Source: Flavobacterium sp. (GTDB taxonomy: Bacteria; Bacteroidota; Bacteroidia; Flavobacteriales; Flavobacteriaceae). From it: a stretch of 5,968 nucleotides of DNA. The stretch lies in NCBI GenBank assembly GCA_027483785.1, contig JAIXTU010000009.1, positions 1 to 5,968 of the forward strand, written 5' to 3'. The notes under the pieces are model-generated. The model saw only the letters and a program-made list of their open reading frames with translations. It did no database searches and had not been told where the DNA came from. Position 1 is the stretch's first letter. The number at the start of each line of letters is the position of its first letter. This document shows positions 1 to 5,890 of the stretch, one piece after another. The translations under genes were made by a program, and so were the position numbers.

Positions 1-689
1 ACGATTTTACCAAACTTTTTCAAGTGTCGATTCAGTTTGGAGCCATCTTGGCCGTGGTTTTTCTTTATGCCAAAAAGTTCTTTGATTTTACGCGTTTACA
101 ATTCTATACCAAACTAGCTATTGCCGTAATTCCAGCTTTGGTTTTGGGGAAGCTTTTCGACGATTATATCGATGCCGTTTTAGGTGATCCGGTTCCCATT
201 GCTATCGTGCTCATTGTCGGTGGTATCGTTCTTTTGTTTATCGATAAGTTTTTTAAAAATCCCACCATTCACAACGAACAAGAACTTCCTATTAAGAAAG
301 CTGTGATCATTGGTTTTTGGCAATGTTTGGCTATGATGCCAGGCACAAGTCGTTCAGCGGCATCGATCATTGGCGGTATGCAACAAGGACTTTCGCGACA
401 AGCAGCTGCCGAATTTTCGTTCTTTCTGGCAGTTCCCACCATGCTTGCCGTTAGCGCGTACAGTATTTTTGTAAAAACATACGAATCTACCGGTAGCAAA
501 GGTTACGAACTCATTTCTGCAACCGAAAACGGCTGGCAACTGTTTTTAGGCGGTAATGTTGTTGCATTTATTGTAGCGGTTATTGCAATCAAATCGTTTA
601 TTGCGTTGTTGCTCAAATACGGCTTCAAACTTTGGGGCTGGTACCGCATTATTGCTGGTATTTTACTGCTGATTTACTTTACACGCTAA
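1..689 (+). CDS. uppP: Undecaprenyl-diphosphate phosphatase, 5' end cut off
   Basis: Integral membrane phosphatase (BacA/UppP family) that dephosphorylates undecaprenyl diphosphate to recycle the lipid carrier for peptidoglycan and other surface glycans. It can confer bacitracin tolerance. The reading frame is open from base 3, giving DFTKLFQVSIQFGAILAVV, a typical internal UppP segment, so the GTG at 24 is internal and not a start. About 228 residues are visible. The family is about 260-280 long, so the N-terminal part with the first Glu-rich motif lies outside the window. The signature PGTSRS is encoded at 339-356 within MMPGTSRSAASIIGG; its Arg and Ser belong to the active site in this family. 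Several hydrophobic stretches (for example 190-250, 540-610 and 640-685) fit a multi-pass membrane protein. The stop codon directly abuts the truB start, which implies translational coupling. Identification is firm. Confidence 0.95.
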   Translation, partial: DFTKLFQVSIQFGAILAVVFLYAKKFFDFTRLQFYTKLAIAVIPALVLGKLFDDYIDAVLGDPVPIAIVLIVGGIVLLFIDKFFKNPTIHNEQELPIKKAVIIGFWQCLAMMPGTSRSAASIIGGMQQGLSRQAAAEFSFFLAVPTMLAVSAYSIFVKTYESTGSKGYELISATENGWQLFLGGNVVAFIVAVIAIKSFIALLLKYGFKLWGWYRIIAGILLLIYFTR

Positions 690-1406
690 ATGAAAAATCG
701 CTCTTTTACTGCCGAAAGTTTTCTCGAAGGCGAAGTGCTGCTTTTCGATAAGCCTTTGCATTGGTCGAGTTTTCAATTGGTGAACAAAGTAAAATGGTTG
801 TTGAAATCGCAGTTGGGTTTGAAGAAAATAAAGGTTGGTCACGCCGGAACGCTCGATCCATTAGCAACCGGCCTTTTGATTGTTTGCACTGGGAAAATGA
901 CTAAATCAATCGATACGTTTCAAGCTGAAACCAAGATTTATTCGGGAACGATAAAGTTAGGTGCCACAACGCCTTCGTACGATTTAGAAACGGAAATCGA
1001 TGCTGTTTTTCCAACCACGCATATTACCGATGAGTTGCTTTCTGCGACAGCGAAGTCATTTGAAGGAACCATACTCCAAAAACCACCTATTTATTCGGCG
1101 ATTAAAAAAGACGGCAAGCGGTTGTACGAACACGCACGTGCAGGCGAAACCGTTGAAATTGCGGCGCGTCCGGTGCAAATTTTCGAATTTAATGTTGACC
1201 GAATTTCTGAAACCGAACTTCGTTTTTGGTTAAAATGCAGCAAAGGAACTTACGTGCGTTCTTTAGCGCACGACTTGGGAATCGCACTACAATCGGGAGC
1301 TCATTTAACATCGCTTCGACGCGAAGGCAGCGGTTCGTTTCAAGTTAAAGATGCGTATTCGGTTGCGAGCTTTGAAGCGGTACTTATTGCGTCAATAAAA
1401 AATTAA
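690..1406 (+). CDS. truB: tRNA pseudouridine(55) synthase TruB
   Basis: Converts U55 in the T-loop of most tRNAs to pseudouridine, a cytosolic RNA-modification step. The 238-residue product carries the family motifs in order: LLFDKPLHWSSFQLVNKVK near residues 17-35, GHAGTLDPLATGLL at 50-63 with the catalytic Asp at 56, KPPIYSAIKKDGKRLYEHAR at 131-150, and KGTYVRSLAHDLG at 185-197. It is shorter than E. coli TruB (about 314) because the C-terminal PUA domain is absent; short forms are common in Bacteroidota. The ATG directly follows the TAA of uppP, with no room for an independent ribosome site other than inside uppP. Its last codons lie in an AT-rich 15-bp sequence that is repeated 66 bp downstream. 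Identification is firm. Confidence 0.97.
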   Translation: MKNRSFTAESFLEGEVLLFDKPLHWSSFQLVNKVKWLLKSQLGLKKIKVGHAGTLDPLATGLLIVCTGKMTKSIDTFQAETKIYSGTIKLGATTPSYDLETEIDAVFPTTHITDELLSATAKSFEGTILQKPPIYSAIKKDGKRLYEHARAGETVEIAARPVQIFEFNVDRISETELRFWLKCSKGTYVRSLAHDLGIALQSGAHLTSLRREGSGSFQVKDAYSVASFEAVLIASIKN

Positions 1407-1410
1407 ATTC
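1396..1410 (+). repeat. 15-bp direct repeat, copy A1 (3' end of truB)
   Basis: TAAAAAATTAAATTC spans the last truB codons and the stop. An exact second copy lies at 1462-1476. The sequence is AT-rich and of low complexity, so chance is not excluded, but the copy sits at the edge of the low-GC islet. Confidence 0.6.
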
Positions 1411-1432
1411 TGAACTTACTTTTAGTTTGGAG

Positions 1433-1457
1433 TTAGTGATTTTTATGGCTTCACTAA
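1433..1457. repeat. Small inverted repeat between truB and the islet
   Basis: TTAGTGA (1433-1439) and TCACTAA (1451-1457) form a 7-bp stem with an 11-base loop. It could act as a weak terminator behind truB, but no clear T-run follows on either strand. The right arm is part of the 12-bp sequence shared with the 3' end of the thioredoxin-fold gene. Confidence 0.4.
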
Positions 1458-1460
1458 ACT
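1449..1460 (+). repeat. 12-bp direct repeat, copy B1
   Basis: CTTCACTAAACT is identical to 2911-2922, which lies inside the last codons of the minus-strand thioredoxin-fold gene. The two copies bracket the low-GC islet. A 12-bp match somewhere in 6 kb is expected about once by chance; a match at these two boundaries is much less likely. Confidence 0.5.
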
Positions 1461-1461
1461 T

Positions 1462-1476
1462 TAAAAAATTAAATTC
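1462..1476 (+). repeat. 15-bp direct repeat, copy A2
   Basis: Exact copy of the truB 3'-end sequence at 1396-1410. It lies one base after the 12-bp repeat at 1449-1460, so this short junction joins a trx-end sequence to a truB-end sequence. Confidence 0.6.
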
Positions 1477-1516
1477 ATTTTCTAGTTAAATTTATGGTGT
1501 CCAATTGATTTATAGG

Positions 1517-2422
1517 ATGGAATTTTTAATTAGAATTAGTGAGTTAGCTAAATCACACGGCGAAGCTTTAAAAGTTTGCAGTCTTCTAGTAAGGCAATAT
1601 AAAATTGTTCCTACAACTGAAGTTAGTATAGATTTTGCAAATTGCAACTTCATTTATCCAGACTATGCTTTGCTTTTATTGTGCACAATAAAGTATTTAG
1701 AAAGTCTTGGGTATGTCGTTAGAGGGCGAATTTATGTACAGCAAACTTCACTTCCGGCAAACTATTTAGCAGGTATGAAATTTTTCGAGGAGTTAAAAGT
1801 GCAACTCCCATTTAGTGTTGATAAAGGTAATGATGAAACTTCTGTACAAATTCAAAAATACACTCGGCAAAATCAAATTACTGTTTTACACAGTTTTCTT
1901 GGTATTTTGAGAAAAAAAGCTTCAATGCATGAGAATGTTTACGTGAGCTTAGACTATTGCCTAAATGAGATTTTAGATAATGTTCTCAATCATTCGGAAC
2001 AAAATGAAGGTTGGATTGCAGCACAATATTTTTCAACACTAAATACAATACGGCTAATTGTTTGTGATTATGGAATTGGAGTTCATAAATCCCTAAGCAA
2101 GGCCTTTACTTTTACCGAGGAAGAAGCAATTTTGAAATGCATAGAAGAAGGAGTTACTAAAGGAGGTGGACAAGGCCATGGGCTTTATGCAACAGCTGAG
2201 TTTATCAAACTCAACAGGGGTTGGATGAGTATTTTTTCTGGAAACAAAACTCTGAGTGTTTCCGAAAATGAGACATCTGTAAAAGATATTGATTATTGGC
2301 AAGGAACCTGCGTCTATATAAGAATTAATACAAATGTAGACGTTGATTATACTTCCTTCACAAGTAAATATTATGATTACAAAAAACAAGTTTATGAAGA
2401 TTTGTTTGGCGATAGGGAATAG
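1517..2422 (+). CDS. STAS-like plus GHKL ATPase/kinase protein
   Basis: A cytosolic protein of 301 residues, with no signal peptide or membrane segment seen. Residues about 30-95 look STAS-like: a strand VSIDFANCNFIYP, then a helix, then VVRGRIYVQ, then a YLAGMKFFEEL segment that typically closes such domains. Residues about 140-270 form a GHKL (HATPase_c) domain. Its N-box is NEILDNVLNHS, with Glu 151 and Asn 155. The DxGxG motif is at 184-188 (DYGIG), and the glycine lid GGGQGHGL is near 216-223. It lacks a histidine phospho-acceptor domain, so it resembles SpoIIAB/RsbW-type serine kinases more than two-component kinases. A small stand-alone STAS-like protein follows 84 bp later and is the likely partner. 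The ATG at 1517 was chosen over a TTG at 1505, since the four extra residues add no family feature. Codons are AT-rich compared with the neighbours. The fold assignment is strong; the output is unknown. Confidence 0.85.
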   Translation: MEFLIRISELAKSHGEALKVCSLLVRQYKIVPTTEVSIDFANCNFIYPDYALLLLCTIKYLESLGYVVRGRIYVQQTSLPANYLAGMKFFEELKVQLPFSVDKGNDETSVQIQKYTRQNQITVLHSFLGILRKKASMHENVYVSLDYCLNEILDNVLNHSEQNEGWIAAQYFSTLNTIRLIVCDYGIGVHKSLSKAFTFTEEEAILKCIEEGVTKGGGQGHGLYATAEFIKLNRGWMSIFSGNKTLSVSENETSVKDIDYWQGTCVYIRINTNVDVDYTSFTSKYYDYKKQVYEDLFGDRE

Positions 2423-2469
2423 TATTTGTAGTTTACATGCAATGTGTTACTTTTTAGTTTAAAATGTAA

Positions 2470-2477
2470 TACTTTTG
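2470..2477 (+). promoter_or_regulatory. Possible Bacteroidota -7 box before the DUF4325 gene
   Basis: TACTTTTG matches the TAnnTTTG consensus and lies 29 bases before the ATG at 2507. No convincing TTG -33 element is seen about 19 bases upstream. If real, it would let the small STAS-like gene be transcribed apart from the ATPase gene. Confidence 0.4.
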
Positions 2478-2506
2478 TATTTTATTGTTGGAAACGAATT
2501 TTAATC

Positions 2507-2776
2507 ATGAATGTAACTATTCAATTTGGAGATATTGGCTCAAGTCTCGGAACAAGAGATTTAGGAGCGCAAGTTCGTACTTCCATAATCGAAAAAATTA
2601 ATTCAAATGAGAAGGTGTTTCTTGACTTTAAAGGTGTTGAGGTTGTTACCAATTCATTTGCTGATGAATGTTTCCGAAAACTTAGAGAAACTGTTGATAA
2701 CGAAGTTTTTAGAAAGAAAATTACTTTTCTAAATACAAATGATTTTGTTCAAAGAGTAATCATTTCAGCTCTGTAA
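2507..2776 (+). CDS. STAS-like (DUF4325) small protein
   Basis: An 89-residue soluble protein matching the STAS-like DUF4325 family: an N-terminal FGDIGSSLGTRDLGAQVR segment, the core strand KVFLDFKGVEVVTNSFADE (residues 36-54), and a closing ITFLNTNDFVQRVI segment. Members commonly sit next to GHKL ATPase genes, as here. By analogy with SpoIIAA/RsbV, it would bind the ATPase and be switched by phosphorylation. Ser 50 in VTNSFAD lies where those proteins carry the phospho-serine; this alignment is by eye. The ATG at 2507 was chosen because the family motif begins right after it. A GTG at 2444 would add 21 residues of AT-driven, cysteine- and phenylalanine-rich sequence unlike the family. The gene shares the low GC of the upstream ATPase gene and converges on the thioredoxin-fold gene. 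Family call is good; the cellular role is unknown. Confidence 0.82.
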   Translation: MNVTIQFGDIGSSLGTRDLGAQVRTSIIEKINSNEKVFLDFKGVEVVTNSFADECFRKLRETVDNEVFRKKITFLNTNDFVQRVIISAL

Positions 2777-2818
2777 GCGAGGCAAATTAAATCTTCGAGA
2801 CTTTTATGGTGACTGTTT

Positions 2819-2873
2819 TTTAGCGAAAGAGATTGACTTGATTTCGAAACAAAAAATTCCCTTTTCAGCTAAA
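2819..2873. terminator. Weak hairpin between convergent genes
   Basis: TTTAGCGAAA (2819-2828) pairs with TTTCAGCTAAA (2863-2873) with one bulged A, enclosing a 34-base loop. It lies in the 128-bp gap between two convergent genes, where a bidirectional terminator is expected. A second tiny palindrome, ACAAA/TTTGT at 2877-2891, follows. The long loop and low GC make efficient termination uncertain. Nothing else was seen in 2777-2904. Confidence 0.3.
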
Positions 2874-2904
2874 CTAACAAAGATATTTTGTCATTAAAGT
2901 CGAT

Positions 2905-3519
2905 TTACAACTTCACTAAACTCAAGAACTCACGCTGAATTAGCATTCCCGCGTCTTTGTTGTACCACTTTTGCAAATGAATCTTTAACTTTTCGTCGAT
3001 TACGCCGTATTTGTCGCGATACTGACGAACGATTTCAGCAGCTTCGAACGGGCGCGGTCCGTAAGCGGCGTACACTTCAAAGGTATCGGTGTCGGTTACA
3101 ACAATTCGCGGAATAGAACGCGCTTCTCCCGTAAGGAAATAATCCATAAACTCCGGATTTTCATCGCGAAGCACGCACTTAAAGGTTACGTTTGGAGCAA
3201 GCTCGGCCATTTTGTTGATGTAAGGCAAAATTTGAGCAGCATCGCCACACCAGCCTTCGGTAATAGCAATCCAGGTTTGGCGGTGCGACAGTTTTTCGAG
3301 CTGTGCGGCAATTTCCGGATAGATTTCAGAAGTTTTGTCTAAACGCGACATCCGTGCTTCATTGAGCTCGCTGTATTGCAGTAAATCAGCCGATTGTTTC
3401 GGACCCGTACTTTTTCCCTCGGCAATTAAATCGGAAACTAATTTCCGGTACTCGGCATAAGAATACGATTTGGATAAGGCGTCCTGAACCAAAGCAGGCG
3501 GTGTGCTAAAAAACTTCAT
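2905..3519 (-). CDS. Thioredoxin-fold protein with WCGDA active site
   Basis: A 204-residue cytosolic protein (no signal peptide) of the thioredoxin family often found in Bacteroidota. A helical N-terminal part (residues 1-80) precedes the fold: WIAITEGWCGDAAQ at 83-96, FKCVLRD at 113-119, and the cis-proline motif RSIPRIVV at 134-141. The usual CxxC is reduced to Cys 91-Gly-Asp-Ala 94, so the resolving cysteine is missing. Cys 115 is the only other cysteine. Classic dithiol-disulfide exchange through CxxC is therefore unlikely; a monothiol or binding role is possible. Its ATG overlaps the TGA of the polyprenyl synthase gene by 4 bp (ATGA), so the two are co-transcribed and probably translationally coupled. 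The last codons contain the 12-bp sequence repeated at the islet's left edge. Family call is firm; substrate unknown. Confidence 0.88.
   Translation of the reverse strand: MKFFSTPPALVQDALSKSYSYAEYRKLVSDLIAEGKSTGPKQSADLLQYSELNEARMSRLDKTSEIYPEIAAQLEKLSHRQTWIAITEGWCGDAAQILPYINKMAELAPNVTFKCVLRDENPEFMDYFLTGEARSIPRIVVTDTDTFEVYAAYGPRPFEAAEIVRQYRDKYGVIDEKLKIHLQKWYNKDAGMLIQREFLSLVKL
2911..2922 (+). repeat. 12-bp direct repeat, copy B2 (3' end of thioredoxin-fold gene)
   Basis: CTTCACTAAACT, identical to 1449-1460. On the minus strand it encodes Ser-Leu-Val-Lys just before the last codon. The pair encloses both islet genes, about 1.45 kb. Confidence 0.5.
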
Positions 3520-4493
3520 ATTTTTCGATCTATAACGTAGTTTACCATCAGTTGCAACGCATCGCGGTATTCGTTGTGTGGAAAGGAACTTAAAATATCG
3601 AGCGCTTTTTGCTGATATTCCAGCATTTTATTTTCCGCGTAAATCAAACCATTTTTCTCTTTCACAAAAGCGATTACCTCTTTAACACGTTGTTTGTTTT
3701 TATTGTGATTCTTGATGGAATTAATCACCCAATCTTTCGACTTCTTATCAACAGTATTCAGCACATGAATCAGCGGCAAAGTCATTTTCTGTTCCTTGAT
3801 ATCAATTCCGGTGGGTTTGCCAATGGCTTCGTCGCTGTAATCAAACAAATCGTCTTTGATTTGAAAAGCCATGCCAATGTATTCGCCAAATAAACGCATT
3901 TGCGCCACCAACGCATCGTCTTGACTCACCGATTGCGCTCCCAAAGCACAGCACGACGCCACAAGTGTTGCCGTTTTTTTGCGAATGATTTCGTAATAAA
4001 CGTCTTCGGTAATATCGAGTCGGCGGGCTTTTTCAATTTGCAAAAGTTCGCCTTCACTCATTTCGCGCACAGCAACCGAGATAATTTTTAGCAAGTCGAA
4101 ATCGCCATTATCGATAGAAAGCAGCAAACCTTTCGACAGCAGATAATCGCCTACCAAAACGGCAATTTTATTTTTCCACAAGGCGTTTATCGAGAAAAAT
4201 CCACGGCGTTTGTTCGAATCGTCAACCACGTCGTCGTGAACGAGTGTGGCGGTGTGAATGAGTTCGATAACGGCGGCTCCGCGATAGGTGCGTTCGTTTA
4301 CCGAGCCGTTGTTGAGCAATTTGGCGCAAAGGAAAACAAACATAGGGCGCATTTGCTTGCCTTTTCGATTTACGATGTAGTACGTAATGCGGTTGAGCAG
4401 AGCAACTTTTGAAGTCATCGATTCGTGGAACTTCGACTCAAAGCGTTCCATTTCTGCCTGTATCGGCTGCTTGATCTGCTCAGTAATTTTCAT
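3516..4493 (-). CDS. ispB: Long-chain polyprenyl diphosphate synthase
   Basis: Trans-prenyltransferase that extends an allylic diphosphate with isopentenyl diphosphate, by inference to make the isoprenoid tail of menaquinone. The 325 residues show GKQMRP (45-50), the first Asp-rich motif DDVVDD at 87-92, KKTATL at 172-177, and the second Asp-rich motif FQIKDDLFD at 210-218 followed by GKPTG (225-229) and EQKMTLP (234-240). The residues at positions -5 and -4 before the first Asp-rich motif are Ala 82 and Thr 83. The lack of bulky aromatics there fits a long-chain product rather than farnesyl or geranylgeranyl diphosphate. The exact chain length cannot be read, so ispB is used in the broad sense. 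The ATG is 5 bases after a TACCTTTG box, and the end overlaps the thioredoxin-fold gene. Family call is firm. Confidence 0.93.
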   Translation of the reverse strand: MKITEQIKQPIQAEMERFESKFHESMTSKVALLNRITYYIVNRKGKQMRPMFVFLCAKLLNNGSVNERTYRGAAVIELIHTATLVHDDVVDDSNKRRGFFSINALWKNKIAVLVGDYLLSKGLLLSIDNGDFDLLKIISVAVREMSEGELLQIEKARRLDITEDVYYEIIRKKTATLVASCCALGAQSVSQDDALVAQMRLFGEYIGMAFQIKDDLFDYSDEAIGKPTGIDIKEQKMTLPLIHVLNTVDKKSKDWVINSIKNHNKNKQRVKEVIAFVKEKNGLIYAENKMLEYQQKALDILSSFPHNEYRDALQLMVNYVIDRKI

Positions 4494-4498
4494 AGTTA

Positions 4499-4506
4499 CA
4501 AAGGTA
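4499..4506 (-). promoter_or_regulatory. Bacteroidota -7 promoter box of the polyprenyl synthase gene
   Basis: On the minus strand the sequence reads TACCTTTG, then TAACT, then the ATG. It matches TAnnTTTG exactly. No clear TTG -33 box is found at the usual distance; the region upstream is the end of rlmN. The transcript would start within a few bases of the ATG, so it is nearly leaderless. Confidence 0.6.
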
Positions 4507-4522
4507 GGTAGTCAACCGCTAA

Positions 4523-5578
4523 TCAGGTGTTAATGCTTTGCTCTTTATTTGCTAATTGTCCGCAAGCCGCGTCGATATCTTTACCGCGACTTCTGCGCAC
4601 TTTTACAACAATATTGTTGGCTTCGAGTGCAGCGATGTAGGCGTTTATGGCTTTTTCATCGGCTTGTTGAAAGCGCTCGTCGTCTATGGCGTTGTATTCA
4701 ATTAAGTTCACTTTGCACGGCACGTATTTGCAAAATTGTACCAACGCATCGATGGCTTGTTTATGATCGTTAATTCCCTTCCAAACCACGTATTCGTAAG
4801 TAACCCGACTTTTGGTTTTCTGGTACCAGTACGCCAAGGCTTGTTTGAGTTCGGTGAGCGGAAAGTTTTTGGTAAACGGCATAATTTCGTTTCGAATGTC
4901 TTCGATGGCGGCGTGCAACGAAACGGCGAGTTTAAATTTCACACCGTCGTCGGCCATTTTGCGAATCATTTTTGAAACTCCCGATGTAGAAACGGTAATG
5001 CGTTTGGGCGACATTCCCAAGCCTTCGTCGGACGTAATGCGGTCAATCGCCGCCAAAACGTTGTTGTAATTCATGAGTGGTTCGCCCATACCCATAAAAA
5101 CGATGTTGGAAAGCGGACGGTTGTAGTACGCGCGACTTTCGGTATCGATGGCTTTTACTTGGTCGAAAATCTCGTCGGCGTTCAGGTTGCGCATGCGTTT
5201 TAGTCGGGCGGTTGCGCAAAAATTGCAATCGAGGCTACAGCCAACTTGGCTTGATACGCATGCCGTAGTTCGGGTTTCGGTGGGTATGAGTACCGATTCA
5301 ACAATCAAACCATCGTGTAAGCGAACGGCATTTTTCACGGTGCCGTCTTCGCTGCGTTGCATTTGGTCTACGTTTATGTGGCGAATTTCGAAATGCTGTT
5401 GGAGTAGCGCGCGGGTTTGTTTGGAAAGGTTGGTCATGTCGTCGAAATCGTGTGCACCTTTTTTCCACAGCCATTCATATACTTGATTGCCGCGGAACCC
5501 TTTATCGCCCGATTGTGTAAAGAAATCGCGCAATTGTTCTTTGCTCAGTGCGCGAATATCTTTCTTGGTTACTTCCAT
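4523..5578 (-). CDS. rlmN: Dual-specificity 23S rRNA/tRNA adenine-C2 methyltransferase RlmN
   Basis: Radical-SAM enzyme that methylates C2 of A2503 in 23S rRNA and, in characterised members, A37 of some tRNAs. The 351 residues match the usual family length. The iron-sulfur cluster motif CSLDCNFC gives Cys 114, 118 and 121. Cys 107 and Cys 339 (in DIDAACGQL) match by spacing and context the two catalytic cysteines of E. coli RlmN (118 and 355). GMGEPLMNY at 163-171 is the SAM-binding segment, and VSLHAA at 219-224 is also typical. RlmN rather than Cfr is favoured by the housekeeping context and overall sequence. The ATG lies 4 bases after a TACCTTTG promoter box and begins a typical MEVTKKDIRALSKEQL start. 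It ends 29 bp before the polyprenyl synthase gene, so read-through is possible. Identification is firm. Confidence 0.97.
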   Translation of the reverse strand: MEVTKKDIRALSKEQLRDFFTQSGDKGFRGNQVYEWLWKKGAHDFDDMTNLSKQTRALLQQHFEIRHINVDQMQRSEDGTVKNAVRLHDGLIVESVLIPTETRTTACVSSQVGCSLDCNFCATARLKRMRNLNADEIFDQVKAIDTESRAYYNRPLSNIVFMGMGEPLMNYNNVLAAIDRITSDEGLGMSPKRITVSTSGVSKMIRKMADDGVKFKLAVSLHAAIEDIRNEIMPFTKNFPLTELKQALAYWYQKTKSRVTYEYVVWKGINDHKQAIDALVQFCKYVPCKVNLIEYNAIDDERFQQADEKAINAYIAALEANNIVVKVRRSRGKDIDAACGQLANKEQSINT

Positions 5579-5582
5579 AATG

Positions 5583-5612
5583 CAAAGGTACTAAAGCCCG
5601 TAATGAAAACAA
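5583..5612 (-). promoter_or_regulatory. rlmN promoter, Bacteroidota type
   Basis: On the minus strand TTG (5612-5610) is followed by a 19-base spacer and then TACCTTTG (5590-5583), matching the TTG/TAnnTTTG consensus of Bacteroidota primary-sigma promoters. The ATG comes four bases later, so the mRNA is predicted leaderless or nearly so. Confidence 0.72.
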
Positions 5613-5661
5613 TTGCTTCGGTCGTTTTTGATTGTTTTGCGAGCGTAGTTTTTGGGCGTAC

Positions 5662-5705
5662 CGGCGGCTCAATGGTTCGTCAATGAAAATAAGTGATGGC
5701 CGCCG
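5662..5705. repeat. GC-rich inverted repeat 1 of palindrome cluster
   Basis: CGGCGGC (5662-5668) pairs with GCCGCCG (5699-5705) around a 30-base AT-richer loop. The short outer arms GCGA (5639-5642) and TCGC (5706-5709) may extend it. It lies upstream of the rlmN promoter in noncoding DNA. Confidence 0.5.
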
Positions 5706-5721
5706 TCGCGCTTTCCGTTGC

Positions 5722-5820
5722 AATACCGTTTGTTGTCGCGTGTTTTTTGTATGCTGCGGTTCGGCTTCCGCTGGTCGCCACCCCGAAGCACAAAAAACAA
5801 CGCACCACCGGCACGGTATT
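5722..5820. repeat. 99-bp imperfect palindrome
   Basis: Nested arms pair in register. AATACCGT (5722-5729) pairs with ACGGTATT (5813-5820). GCGTGTTTTTTGT (5738-5750) pairs with ACAAAAAACAACGC (5790-5803) with one bulged A. TTCGG (5760-5764) pairs with CCGAA (5783-5787). The unpaired centre is 18 bases. The length and nesting argue for a folded RNA or a mobile palindromic repeat rather than a simple terminator. No T-run follows. No credible gene covers it. Confidence 0.7.
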
Positions 5821-5827
5821 TTCACTT

Positions 5828-5862
5828 CAATCGCTTACGCAGAAGAGTGCGTGGGGGGATTG
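5828..5862. repeat. Hairpin 3 of palindrome cluster
   Basis: CAATC (5828-5832) pairs with GATTG (5858-5862) and ACGC (5837-5840) with GCGT (5849-5852). The CTT between them can pair with the G-run by C-G and G-U pairs. The loop is 8 bases. It lies just downstream of the minus-strand gene ending at 5891, so it could mark that transcript's 3' end, but no T-tract follows on the minus strand. Confidence 0.5.
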
Positions 5863-5890
5863 TATCCGAAGAAAGTTAATTTTACTGTTT

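Noticed and set aside
1422..1429. TTAGTTTG as a -7 box for the GHKL gene
   Set aside because: It has a mismatch at the conserved A and no TTG at the usual upstream distance. No good promoter for this gene was found.
1505..1516. TTG start giving four extra residues on the GHKL protein
   Set aside because: The ATG at 1517 is a better codon and the extra residues match nothing recognisable.
2444..2506. GTG start giving a 110-residue DUF4325 protein
   Set aside because: The 21 extra residues are unlike the family, and the segment contains a probable promoter box.
1491..2811. 9-bp repeat TTTATGGTG at 1491-1499 and 2803-2811, near both islet edges
   Set aside because: Too short and AT-rich to be meaningful alone; it could be a chance match.
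4549..5486. Several plus-strand open frames opposite rlmN, and similar ones opposite the polyprenyl synthase gene
   Set aside because: These are antisense shadows of well-identified genes and have no family motifs.
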